From Euryodendron excelsum (Eukaryota; Streptophyta; Magnoliopsida; Ericales; Pentaphylacaceae): 64,000 bases of DNA. The position numbers were made by a program, and so were the translations under genes. Shown piece after piece: positions 10,001-21,534 of the stretch. How positions within the stretch are numbered: position 1 is the first letter of the stretch; every line of letters starts with the position of its first letter. The stretch spans positions 9,997,001 through 10,061,000 of the forward strand of contig CM065396.1 in NCBI GenBank assembly GCA_033060915.1, given 5' to 3'. The notes beneath the pieces are model-generated. The model did no database searches and was not told the DNA's origin. It saw only the letters and a program-made list of their open reading frames with translations.

Positions 10001-12648
10001 TAGGAAAGTGAGATATTTTTATACCTTCTAAAAATTTTCTTTTCAAAAAGTCTCTCTTCTTAAAAATCACTTTTTCAATATACTTTCCTAAAACTCTCCT
10101 TTCCAAAGTTGTTTTCAAAAACTCCTTTCAAAAATCTATTTTTCAAAACTACCTTTTTCAACTTCTTTCCAAAATACTCTCTTCAAAATCCACTTTCCTA
10201 AAAACACTCCATAGGTTTCCTTCTTAGAAAATGCTCCCTAAAAATCTTTCCAAAAATTCTCTTTAACAATCTTTTTCCAAAAATCTTTCTAAAAAACTCT
10301 CTTTCCAAAATCTTCCCTTTATAAACTCCTCCCTACGATTCCCTTCTAAAAATCTTCGTTTCCAAAAACATACTTTCCAAAAACTCTTTCCTTCGAGTCC
10401 AAGTCAAGCCTTAGAACCCACAATTAGGAAACCCTAATTTTCTTTCCAAAAACATGGTTTTCAAACTTGCCTTAAAACCTAGATTTCCAAAACTCCCTGT
10501 TTTTTACATCAAAATTACATATTTCCAAAACCTCTTTTCTACGTCAAAACTATAGCCTTCCAAATCTAGGGTTTTTAAAACTTCCCATTTCCAAATCCTT
10601 GTCAAATCCTATCTTTTCTTTAGGAAACCAAATCTCATCTTTCCTTTAGGAAGCCAAATCAAATCTCCCATTTAGGAAACTAGATTCAATCCTCCGTTTT
10701 TGGAAACAAAATCAAACCTTCCCTTTTGAAAATAAAATCCAATCCCTTCCTAACCCAAATCTTTCCTAATTCAAATCCTTCCTAATCTTCTACTTTTCTA
10801 AATCCTAAGTTTCTAAAACTTGAACTTGAAAATCTTTCCTAAATTTTAAAACTCAACTTCCACATCTTTCCTAATCCGACTCTTTCCTAATTCTACCCAT
10901 TTCCAAATCTTAACTTTCCAAGTCCGAGTTTTTAAATCTTTCCTAAACTTAAACCTTTCCTAATCTCAAGGTCTTCTAAAACTCAAACTTTAAAACTTTC
11001 TAAATCCTAAACTTTCTAAATTCGAAACTTTCAAACTCTAAAATTTTCTAACTTCTAAACTTTCCTAAACTTCAAATCTTTCAAAGTCTAAACCTTTCCT
11101 CATTCCAACCTTTCTTAATTCCACATCCTTTCCAAACTTTAACTCCCAAATCTAGATTTTCAAATCTTTCTAAAACTCAAATTTTGAATCTTCCAAAAAT
11201 TCTAGAAGCTTTCTAAATTCAAATCTTTTCTAATTTAAAATCTTTCAAAAATTCTAAGCTTTCCAAATTCTAAACCTTTCTTAAACTAAACTTTTCCTAA
11301 TTCAAAACATTTCTAAATTCAACACTTTCCTATTTCAAAACCTTTCTTAGAATAAAACTTTCTTAATTCAAAACTTTCCTAAGTTGAAACTTTCCTAATT
11401 CCAAAACTTTCCTAAGTTGGAAACTTGCCTAAATCAAAACTTTCCTAAAATGACACTTTCCTAATTTTGAAACTCTCCTAATTTGAAAACTTTCCTAATT
11501 CGAAACTCTCCTAAATCGGACCTTTCCTAATTCAAACCTTTCCTAAATCCAATCTTTCTTAAACTCTCGAGTCTTTCCTAACTCTCATCTTTCTTAAGTC
11601 TAGATTTCCTAAACCTCCATCTTTCCAAAACAAGTCCAAATCTTTTCAAGTTCTACTTTTCCAAATCCAAATCCAATCTTTTCAATTCCAAAATTCTAAT
11701 TTCAAATCTTCCAATCAAAGTTCAATCTCTCAATCTTTCAATCTAATTTCCAATTCAATCTCTTTCTTCCAATCAACTCTTCTATTTTCAATCGGACTCT
11801 TGTCTGGACTACGACTGACCTGATTCCTCCAAAAAGATATAAAGGCAACCCTCATGGGTGCAGTCACCACATTTTTCAAGTCTCTATCTCCATATTTTCC
11901 AAATCTCAAATTTCACAATCTTTTCAAATCTCTAATCTATTTTCAAATTTTCAGTTTCAAATTTCTATTTTCAAATCCCTATTTCTAATTTTTCAAACTT
12001 TCTAATTCCTAATCTATCCTTTCAAATCTTTCTTCTAAAATGAAATCAAATTCTTCTTTTCAAATCTTTTTCCAAATCTACTTTTCTAACTCTCTTCTAT
12101 TGCACTTTCATATCATGCATCATGTTTTTCTAAACATTGTTTTCTAAAGTGGATAGGATTAAACAGTAGTTAGTTAAAGACTCTCAAAGGTGAATCTAGG
12201 GTAGATTGACATGTAGGTACCGAAAGGGCGAGGTAGGGTGATGGCTTAGTGCGTCTTCCTTACACGTAACCAACCTCCGAACCTAGGATCACTGATTTCA
12301 AAGACCAAAAATGGAGTTATTTTTCAAAAAGGGCTAAATGTTTTTCAAAGGTTGCCAAATAACCTGTTTTCTTAAAAACCCTCTCTTGAAGAGATATTTT
12401 CAAAATCCTTTTCCAAAAACCCTAAGTGTAGTTTTCGGATTATGCTTAGTTTTTAGGTGACCTAACTCACCTTAATCAAGTTAGGTGGCGACTCCAAATC
12501 TTTTCTAAACGCGCCCTTTATTCAAATTCATTTCCAATTCAAACCTAGTCACACTCATTCTTCTAGGAGGGTGAGTTCTAACAAGAGAGTATAGCATTTT
12601 TCCTACTTGTATGTGTATTCCTCGAGTGCGAAAAATCTTGGCGCGACA
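7005..12648 (+). repeat. Solo gypsy LTR B nested in element 1 leader, 5644 bp
   Basis: It starts TGCAAGCACCCC and ends GGCGCGACA, with perfect AAGAG duplications at 7000-7004 and 12649-12653. The leader sequence is continuous across it when compared with element 2 (22485-22500). It is about 0.8 kb longer than the other LTRs, mainly because an ~80-bp unit is repeated about eight times at 7210-7835. TATA box at 9136-9143; G-poor stretch about 10050-11800; PBS-like decamer at 12486-12495. A target duplication with no internal region indicates a solo LTR formed by LTR-LTR recombination. Confidence 0.88.
7210..7835 (+). repeat. ~80-bp tandem repeat, about 8 units, in LTR B
   Basis: The block CCTCTCTCGAGACAGTTTAT recurs near 7212, 7301, 7382, 7461, 7541, 7623, 7703 and 7791, giving a spacing of 80-89 bp. 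Each unit contains two GAC-rich inverted pieces (CTCGAGAC and CTTTCTGAAGACGG). LTRs A and C have about one unit here, so this is a local expansion in LTR B. Confidence 0.85.
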
Positions 12649-12653
12649 AAGAG

Positions 12654-13126
12654 GGGCCCCAATCCCTCTATGCTCACGAAGATAGGATTGTCAAGTAGAC
12701 AAGGGGCAATCGATTAACAAGGTCTCTCAATGACCTCTTCGACATCGAATCCAACGAAGGTAAATCCGAAGACTCTAGAGTAGCTTAGGTTTCCTTATGT
12801 AAAATTAGATAGGTGGAAGTCCAAAAGAAAATATTTCCCCTCCCCCCTATTAAAATGTACTTTTATACTTTTGTTTAATGAGTTTCTTTATTTTCATGAA
12901 TTCAGATCAATGGTAAGGTGCTTGCATACAGAGGCAAAACCCCTATCTCCAAAAGTGAGCCAAAGCCACCACATTTAGACTCCATTTTAATTAGGGGCAC
13001 CTTAGGGCATGCTTTGCATAAAGCTCTCTAAAAACCAGAAACTGACTTGCAATTTGTGTTCTTATTTTTCTGTTTCTTTCTTTTTCATTTATAGAGATCA
13101 CCCTACACTGAGTTAACATTGCTCCT
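12654..13126 (+). other. Gypsy element 1 leader, second part, up to the gag start
   Basis: The leader resumes with GGGGCCCCAATCCCTCTATG, identical in element 2 from about 22493. No ORF of note. With solo LTR B removed, the distance from the LTR TATA box to the gag ATG at 13127 is about 4.7 kb. Confidence 0.7.
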
Positions 13127-14540
13127 ATGAAGAGTCAACATCCACCTAAGGACTCCATTATCACTCGACAAAGAACCTCACTGATGGCTGCCAACCCAGA
13201 AGAATCATCTCAAATCTCTCGAGAAGAGGTCAACGAAATGAGGACCAAGATTGATGAGATGTTTAAGCTTGTCCAAACCTTAGCCATAAAGGATGCTACC
13301 ACAATCTCGCCGTCATCTATGACTTCATCCAAAGATCCCAAACCCGCCAACCTGAGGATCGTGCTTCAATCTGACAATGCTGGGAGGAACAAGGAAGATG
13401 CCAAAGGGATGAACACTGAAGAGGAGGAAACCATATTACTTTCGCTTACCGTAAAGAGGACCCCCCTCGACCCTCTCAGTTTGAAAATCCAAGGGCTAGA
13501 GGATTCACTACAAAGTCTCCATAGCCATGACACTTACGGGTTTACTTCCTATGACGAACTCTGTTTCTTTCCAGACCATCCGAGACTTGCTAAGTTCAAA
13601 ATGCCTAACTTCCAAAAGTATGATGGCACTGGTAACCCTGTTGCTCATCTTCACCTGTATACCAGGGCACTAAGCGGCCATGGCAACGATCTGAAGCTCC
13701 TCATGTAGTTGTTCCAACACAGTCTCACTAGGTCTGCTTTGCAATGGTTTGCCCGTCTAGACCTCAGGAAGATCACCACCTAGATTGGGCTGGTTAGCGC
13801 ATTTAAAGCCCAATATCGCCACAACATAAATCTCACTTCTGACCATTGGTCCTTAATGATAATGAGTAAAGGAGAAAAAGAAAGCTTTAAAAGCTATGCC
13901 CTTAGATGGAGAGAAGCAGCAGCATAAGTCAATCCCCCTTTGGAAGATAAGGAATATGTTCAACTGTTCGTACATACCTTCTCGGGCATATACTACGAAA
14001 AGCTCTGCACAAGTATTGGGAGAAACTTTTCTGAACTTATCATGCAAGGGGAGATGATAGAAAATGGCCTAAAAACTGGAAGGATCGTTGACCCCTATGT
14101 TAAAACTAAAGAAGTTTCTGCAAGCTTAGTAAGGAAGGTGCCCACAGCATCGGAAGGAGGGAGAAGTGTCTGCCATCTTGCTTGCTCAACTACCGCAATG
14201 TCACCGCCAATGCCAATCTCAGACCCCCGTGGCTACTTAAGCACCTACTCCCGGGCCCATCACAGCCCAACAACATCTTAACCTCAACAAGAAGGCCCGT
14301 CGACCTCGTGTCTTTTCCCCCCTAACCTACACCCAAACAAAAGCCTATCATGACCTCTTACAAGCCAACCCTCTGACCCCCATACTTACCCCACCATTGT
14401 CAAATCCTGTACCCCCTACTTTCAACCCGACTCTTGTTTGTGAGTACCATTCTGGAAGACAGGGGTATGATACTGAGCATTGTCTCTTCCTGAAGCACAA
14501 GATACAAGATTTGATCGACGCTGGAGTTATCGGCACCTAG
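13127..14540 (+). pseudogene. gag: Tat/Ogre-like gag, decayed
   Basis: The structural capsid/nucleocapsid gene of the gypsy element. One frame runs from ATG 13127 to 14281 with in-frame stops at 13706, 13781 and 13925. It contains the retrotransposon gag (PF03732-type) signature: FKMPNFQKYDGTGNP (about residues 160-175), then SLTRSALQWF, SYALRWREAA and a GEMIENGLKTGRI block. A frameshift follows. Then 14439-14540 encodes CEYHSGRQGYDTEHC with KHKIQDLIDAG, the knuckle-like C-terminal motif common in this lineage. No protease or RT follows; the sequence passes directly into the 3' region. The stops at CAG/CAA and TGG-type positions fit cytosine deamination in methylated DNA, which is inference. 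Confidence 0.82.
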
Positions 14541-16706
14541 GAGATGAACCACGCAATGAAGCATAGAAGAAATTGGTGTCATTCCAGAGCCTCTCTGGAG
14601 GGTTTTTCCAAAGTGCAATAAAAAGGGATTTTTCCTGAATTCGTCCATCTCATCTTTTATTATTTTGCATCTTATTGTGCTTATCATCTTTGCTTTAAAT
14701 CAACTGTCTTCATGCCACATAAACATATTTGAATGAAATGAGTAGTGATTTTTTATGCATCCCATTTATTTCACACTCTTATGAATGATAACTGCATTTA
14801 GGGACCTTTCCCCGATCTGTGATGCCTTTAACTCGAAGGTAGGGATAACACAAGCACCATTTTCAATAGAGATAATCTTTGACTCCAAGAAGAGGGGAGA
14901 GAGAAATAAAAAGTACAGAGAGATGGGGAGAAATAGGAGGGTAAGGGATAAGGACCAATCACATGAACTCGTTAAAATCCAAATAGGACTTCTGAAGGAT
15001 GTCCTAGCAAAGTAGCAGATAGCTATACTCTCAAAGGGAAGATTAGTGCATATTGGCGAGCCTGAGATGAATAAAACTTTGAAAAAATAAAAAATATAAA
15101 AATATAAAAAAAATAATAAGAAGACTACTAATAGTGTTTGTCCTACACATGCACAATCACTGGGGCAAATATTGAATTATGAACAGATTGATGTGCATGC
15201 TTGTTTGAGATTAAATCTTGTGTGCATGATCACTTACGTAAGTATGAGTCAACGGTTTTGATGATCTTTACCATATTGGTATTTCATGTTCATTTTAGTG
15301 CACACTTCTTGAGACTTCTTAGAATATAGAGTCCGCCTTTATGATTTATTTTTAAATGGTTAAATATTTACGCATTGTCTCATACCTAGATTGACCTTTT
15401 GTCGATTCCCTCTCTCATCACTTATGGAAAGGGCTACCAGTGAGTCAGAGTGTAGCTACCATTGTTATGTGACAAGAGGAGAAGGCTACCTGCTCAAATG
15501 TGTGAAAGCCACCATGCTTCTACATTTCTGTATTTCCATTATTGGAGAAATAGGGTTGGATTTCCGCCAAAAAAAAAAATGATGATGAAGAAAACAAAAA
15601 AAAAGGAGCATGGGATGAAACAGGTTTGACTTTTAGGTGTGTTAATCCGCGAGCTATTATATCATCCTAGATCACGTCTGGGGTCTGTATTCTCATTAGT
15701 CTCAGTGAAGTTCACACTTACACCACTACATTGTCACTAATATAGTCTTGATCATCTCACGACTAATTGTGCTCCTTTTATGTGGTTTCATGCATATTTG
15801 ATGTTGATCTTTTCAAGCTAATCTGCATCTTGATATTCATAAATCTATATTTGCCCTTCATTGATTGATCATGTCTTTAGAGGGCCTCACAATTTGAAAG
15901 GTTCAATGACGGCGTTTGCCTAAACTTCTTAATAACTTTCAAAGGAGGAAGCTACATGTTGCTTTGCCAAAGGGCGATACTGGTCGTCACTCAAGAAAGA
16001 AGAGGGAAGAAAAGGGAAAGCGTGCTGAAATGAACAAGAATGAAGAAAGAAGACAGAAAGCGGGTTAATGGGTTAAACCTTTGAGAATGGTGAAAGTGCT
16101 ACCACATCCTAACAAGGAAGGGGCCGAATCAGAAAGGGGAATCCCAAAAGAAAACATATATTCAAAGGACAACTCAACACTAGGATACAACACTCATAAC
16201 TAAACATGAACCCTAGGGCAAACCCAAAAGGGCATGCATCATTCTTGTCCATATGTAAAAAATGTGCATTCATGCATTTAATTCTATTCTAGTATGTGCA
16301 TTATCCAAAAGTATAACATGCATTCAATTCAATTCTTATATGAACCTGTGCATTTTTAAAAAATAGATCATGCATTTAATCCCATGTGCATTCATCAATA
16401 AATAATATAAATAAATAATATAAATAAATAAATAATAAAAAAATATATGACACACATTCACACCTTACCGGGGCATTTTTAAACTATTTTTGCACGAAAA
16501 CTCACTCTATGTCTTTTTTTTTTTTTTCTCTCTCAAATAGGAAATAAGGAACAAGGAAAAGTACAAAATGGAGCTAAAAAGCCACCCTGCGATTAAGTGA
16601 CCTCAGACATCTCCAACACTGGCATACACTTCAAAAAGTTCAGACTTCCCTAGTCGACAAGAAGCAAAGAATGGGGCAATGGCCCACCCTCGACCTCCCT
16701 AATCAA
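14541..16706 (+). other. Gypsy element 1 3' region, non-coding
   Basis: No pol remnant visible. From about 14590 it is similar to element 2 from about 23880 (for example 14784-14850 against 24030-24085). It has an A-rich tract near 15085-15120 and 16400-16445, and ends in the block that leads into the 69-bp array. The short open frames show no family motif. Confidence 0.6.
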
Positions 16707-17425
16707 CCTTGGACTTCCCCAGAGGAGCAGCATTACGCCTGGCGGAGTGCCGGTTCAAGGAATATTAGAAATTATCCTTGGACTTCCCCAGAGGAGCAGC
16801 GTTTCGCCAGACGGAGTGCCAGTTCAAGGAATATTAGAAATCAACCTTGGACTTCCCCAAAGGAGCATCGTTTTGCCAGATGGAGTGCCGATTCGAGGAC
16901 TATCAAAATTAACCTTGGACTTCCCTAGAGGACTAGCATTTCGCCAGATGGAGTGCCGGTTCCAAGACTATCAGAAATTAACCATGGACTTCCCCAGAGC
17001 AGCAGTGTTTTGCTAGACGGAGTATCGATTTAAGGAATATCATAAATCAGTTTTGGACTTCCCCAGAGGAGCAGCGTTTCGCCAGACGGAGTGCTAGTTC
17101 AAGGAATATCAGAAATCAACCTTGGACTTTCCCAAAGAAGCAGAGTTTTACCAGACGGAGTGCCGGTTTGAGGAATATCAAAAATCAACCTTAGACTTCC
17201 CTAGAGAAGCAACGTTTCGCCAGACGGAGTGCCAATTCGAGAAATATCAAAAATAAACCTTGGACTTCCACAGAGGAGCAGCGTTTCGCTAGATGGAGCG
17301 TCGGTTCAAGAAATATCGGACATCAACCTTAGATTTCCTCGGAGGAGCAGTTTTACACTAGACAAAGCGACGGTTCAAGGATCATCAATTTCCCTAGAGG
17401 AGTATTATTTTTTCAGATGAAATAC
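16707..17425 (+). repeat. 69-bp tandem repeat array 1, about 10 units
   Basis: The anchor GGACTTCCCC lies at 16711, 16780 and 16849, an exact 69-bp period, followed by AGAGGAGCAGCGTTTCGCC and a CGGAGTGCCGGTTCAAG half. Unit identity is high but not perfect. Because 69 is divisible by three, open frames run through the array in more than one frame. The position, just upstream of the polypurine tract, is the hypervariable 3' region where Tat/Ogre elements are known to carry satellite-like arrays. Confidence 0.9.
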
Positions 17426-17550
17426 AAGGCATCGACTATCTACTTGAGGTAACTATTCTTTAGATTCCATTTCTTCCAGTCCCTCCAAACGCCTCGCGCT
17501 CAACATGAGACTCTTACTTTATCGTTTTCCTTCTTTGACAAGCAAAGACA

Positions 17551-17566
17551 GAAAAAGGGGGGCAAC
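17551..17566 (+). other. Gypsy element 1 polypurine tract
   Basis: GAAAAAGGGGGGCAAC directly precedes the TGTAAGC start of LTR C. A short stem-loop lies immediately upstream (17532-17548). The equivalent tract in element 2 is at 28380-28395. Confidence 0.8.
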
Positions 17567-18864
17567 TGTAAGCACCCCATTTATGCCCGCTCGGCAGTCT
17601 ACAGTCCGTACAGACTTGAGTTCAAGTCAATATGGACATATTCTAGAATTCTAGTCTTGATCCAGTCAATTCATCGCTTCGCGGGCCCACTAGGCCTAAA
17701 TAGAGGCAAAATAACCAAAATACCCTTGTGGGCATTGTTCGGTCCAATCTCGTAGGCACGTCTTCCTGAAGATGGTTAGTCCCCTTTTCCAGTCCAATTT
17801 CAATCCCTCTCTCGAGAAAGTTGATTCCTTGAGACTATAAGTCTATCCTTTCCGGCATGTTTTCCGAAGAAAGTTTTTTCGAAATGGTAAGGCCCTTCAA
17901 ACCCGTCAACCGGGACGAGACCCAAGTCCCCTAGATGGTAGAACGGTCTACCTTTGGCGCCTGCTAGCCCGCTAATACAAAAATGTCCGTTTCGGCACGC
18001 CTTCTGAGAAAGTTGATTCCTTAGGCGCTAAGTCCCTTTAGCAGCTTCTCGAGATTAGGCAGTTTTAGGAATAATCGCGAACGGTCAGAGTAGCGGAAGT
18101 ACTTGCAAACATCGCAACCGTCAGATTAGCGGAAGTACTCACAAACAGGTCGATATACGAAATTGCCAACAAACCCCTGTATCACGAGACCACTGTGAAA
18201 GTGGCAGAAACACTCAAAACCCAGGTCAACATCGGTGCCTGCTAGCCCACTTCGATGAAAAATGACCAAACTGCCCCTAGGGCCATTTTAGCATGTTTCT
18301 TGAGAAAGTACCTAAGTCCTCAAAATGGTAAGTCCACCTTTACAAGATTGTCTTAAAAGCAAACCGGCATGATTAGGTGCCTTCTAGTCAGTTTCGGGCT
18401 AATTCTGAGATTTTTCGGTCAAGATGACCATTTTGCCTCTAGGCATCCGAACACCCCGGCGACCACATCGGCTCTGGGTATCAAACCAGTAACCTCCCGA
18501 GAATGCTTTTTATAGTATTCTTGACCTTTCATGATCTTTTTGGATCATTCCAAGTCAATTTCGGCAAACCCGGTACAAATGACCGTTTTGCCCCTGGTGG
18601 GTCGGTCGCCTTTTCCAACCACACCGGCTCTGGGTATCAAACTGGTAACTTCCTAGAACATTCTAAGTAATGTTTCCAACCTCAGTCTTCTTTTGGGACA
18701 TTCCGAGTCCATCCCAATAGTTTTCCAGTCCAGTAGACTGTCTTGCCCCTAATAGCCCGATCAACCCTTCCAACACATCCTGTCATCATTTTTCAAGTCT
18801 AATACCTCTAAGACCCTATTCTAAGGGTATCTGTCCATTTCCGGCCTTTCGGGCCATTCCCAGT
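17567..18864 (+). repeat. Gypsy element 1 3' LTR (LTR C), part 1 of 3
   Basis: It starts TGTAAGCACCCC right after the polypurine tract and is collinear with LTR A from 1218 to about 2513. It is interrupted at 18864 by element 2 and resumes at 32498. The flanking 5-mers ccagt (18860-18864) and ccgat (32498-32502) are a degraded target duplication with two differences. Confidence 0.86.
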
Positions 18865-21514
18865 TGTAAGCACCCCATTTTTGCCCGCTCGGCAATCTCT
18901 AGCTCGATTAGGCTCACTTTTACACATCACATGCGCTTGTATTAAACTTGTTTTCAAAATTGCATCAAAATCTCCTTTTTCAAAACTTGTTTTCAAAATC
19001 ACAATCCTAGGGTGATTCTGGCCTTTCCATGGCAAGGATTGCTTTAGGAAAGTGTTACATTTAAGGTGACCGATATGGTCTATATTTTCAACTCCTTGTT
19101 GTTTTCAAAACCACTTTCTCAAAGTGGTTCTAACTTTCTTATGGTTAGAATTGCTTCAGGAAAGTGAGACGTTTTTATACTTTCCAAAAAATTCTCTTTT
19201 CAAAAGTCTCTCTTTTTAAAACCCTCTTTTTCAATATGCTTTCTAAAAACTCTTCTTTTCAAAATTGTTTTCTAAAAACTTCCTCCAAAAATCTATTTTT
19301 CAAAACTCCTTTTTTAAAAAACTCTTTCCTAAAATGCTCTCTTCAAAATCTACTTTCTAAAAATGCTCCCTAGGTCTCCTTCCTAGAAAAGCTCCCTTTT
19401 TAAAACTCCTTTCCAAAAACTCCTTTTTAAAATCTATTTCCAAAAACTTACTTTTCCAAAAACTCACTTTCCAAAATCTCTTTTCTTAGAGCCCAAGTCA
19501 AACCCTAGAATCCACGATTAGGAAACCCTAATTTTTCTTTCCAAGAACATGGTTTTTGAACTTGCCTTAAAACCTAGGTTTCCAAAACCTCTAATTTTCT
19601 ACAACAAAACTATATATTTCCAAAACCTATTTTCTACGTCAAAACTATAGTCTTTCCAAATCTAGGGTTTCTAAAACTTCCCTTCCCAAATCCATGCCAA
19701 ATCCAATCATCCCTTTAGGTCACCAAATCCAATCTCCCATTTAGGAAACTAGATCCAAACCTCCGTTTTTGAAAACAAAATCAAACCTTCTCTTTTAGAA
19801 ACAAAATATAATCCCTTGTTTTAGGAAATAGGAATCTTAACTCTTCCTAGTTTAAATCTTTCTTAATTCAAATCCTTCCTAATCTTCTATTTTCCTAAAT
19901 CTTAAGTTTCCAAAACTTGAACATAAAAATCTTTCCTAAATTTTAAAACTCAACTTCCACATCTTTCCTAATTCAACACTTTCCTAATTCTATCCATTTT
20001 CAAATCTTAATTTTCCAAATCTAAGTTTTCAAATCTTTCCTAAACCCAAACCTTTCCTAATCTCAAGATCTTCTAAAACTCTAAAACTTTCTAAATCCTA
20101 AACTTTCTAAATTTCAAATCTTTCCAAATTCAAATTTTTTTCAAATTCAAAACTTTCTTAGGTTAAAACTTTCTCAACCCAAAACTTTCTAAATTCTAAA
20201 CTTTCCTAAACTTTAAATCTTTTCAAATCTAAAACTTTCTAAACTCAAAACTTTCTTACTTTCAAAACTTCCCTATTTCAAAACATTCCAAATTCAAAAC
20301 TTTCCAGTTTTAAAAACTTTCCTAAGTCAAAACCTTCCCAAGATGAAACCTTCGTAATTCTAAAACTTTCCTAAAATGAAACTTTCCTAAAATGACACTT
20401 TCATAATTTGAAACTTCCCTAATTCGAACCCTTTCTAATTCAAATCTTTTCTAAATCTTCCATGTCCAACGTTTGAGTCAAATTTTTTCTAAAACTCTTC
20501 CAAGTCAACTCAAATCTTCCTTAAAACTCAAGTCTTTCCTAAATCCTATCTTTCCTAAGTCTAGGTTTCCTAAACCTCCATCTTTCCAAAATAAGTCTAA
20601 ATATTTCTTCTAAGCTCTATCTTTACAAATCCAAATTCCAATCTTCTATTCTAAGTTCAAATCAAATCATTTTTCAAATCAAAACCTTCTATTTTCTATC
20701 GGACTCTTGTCCAAACTACGACTGACCTGATTCCTCTAAAAGGATACATAGGCAACCCTCATGGGTGCGGTCACAACATTTGTCATATTTTCATTTCCAA
20801 AATCTTTTTCAAATCTCCAATTCTACAATCTTCTTCAAGTTTTCAATTCCATAATCTATTTTTCTAATTCCGAAAATCTATTTCTAAATCTCTATTTTCA
20901 ATTTCTAAAACTTTCCAATTTCAAATCTATCTTTTCAAATCTTTTTCCAAATCTATTTTCTCACTCTGTCTCTTGCATTTGCATATCATGCATCATGTCT
21001 TTTAAACATTCTTTTTTCTAAAGTGGATAGGATTGGTCATTTGTTAGTTAGAGACTCTCATAGGTGAATCTAAGGTACATAGACATACAGGTACCGCAAG
21101 GGCGGGGTAGGGTGATGGCTTAGTGCGTCTTCCTTACACGTAACCAACCTCCGAACCTAGATCACTGTTTTTGAAAGACCAAAAGGAGTTATTTTCAAAA
21201 AGGGCTAAAATGTTTTCTAAAGGTTGTCAAACAACCTGTTTTCTTAAAAAAACCATCTCTTGGGGATGTTTTCCAAAATCGTTTTCAAAAACCCTAAGTG
21301 TAGTTTTCGGATTATGCTTAGTTTTTTTAGGTGACCTAACTCACCTTAATCAAGTTAGGTCGCAACTCCAAATCTTTTCTAAAAGCTCTTTATTCAAATC
21401 CATTTTCAATTCAAACCTAGTCACACTCATTCTTCTAGAATGGTGAGTTCTAATGAGAGAGTACTTTTTCGCCTGTTTGTGTATTCCTCAAGTGTGAAAA
21501 ATCTGGGCGTGACA
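18865..21514 (+). repeat. Gypsy element 2 5' LTR (LTR D), 2650 bp, internally deleted
   Basis: It starts TGTAAGCACCCC and ends GGGCGTGACA before the primer-binding site. Relative to LTR E it lacks about 1.45 kb: after ACATCACATGCG it jumps to CTTGTATTAAACTTG, which in LTR E lies near 29862. The deletion removes the TATA box and most of U3, so this 5' LTR should not drive transcription in its present form. Confidence 0.85.
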
Positions 21515-21516
21515 GC

Positions 21517-21534
21517 TGGCGACTCCACTGGGGA
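21517..21534 (+). other. Gypsy element 2 primer-binding site (tRNA-Arg)
   Basis: TGGCGACTCCACTGGGGA begins two bases after LTR D. It differs at one position from the complement of a plant tRNA-Arg 3' end including CCA. This assigns the family to tRNA-Arg priming, as in Ogre/Tat elements. Confidence 0.8.

Noticed and set aside
20761..21021. Phe/Asn-rich small ORFs in LTRs (also 31731-31991 and 19164-19373)
   Set aside because: Low-complexity translations of the G-poor LTR segment, repeated in each LTR with different stops; no conserved protein signal.
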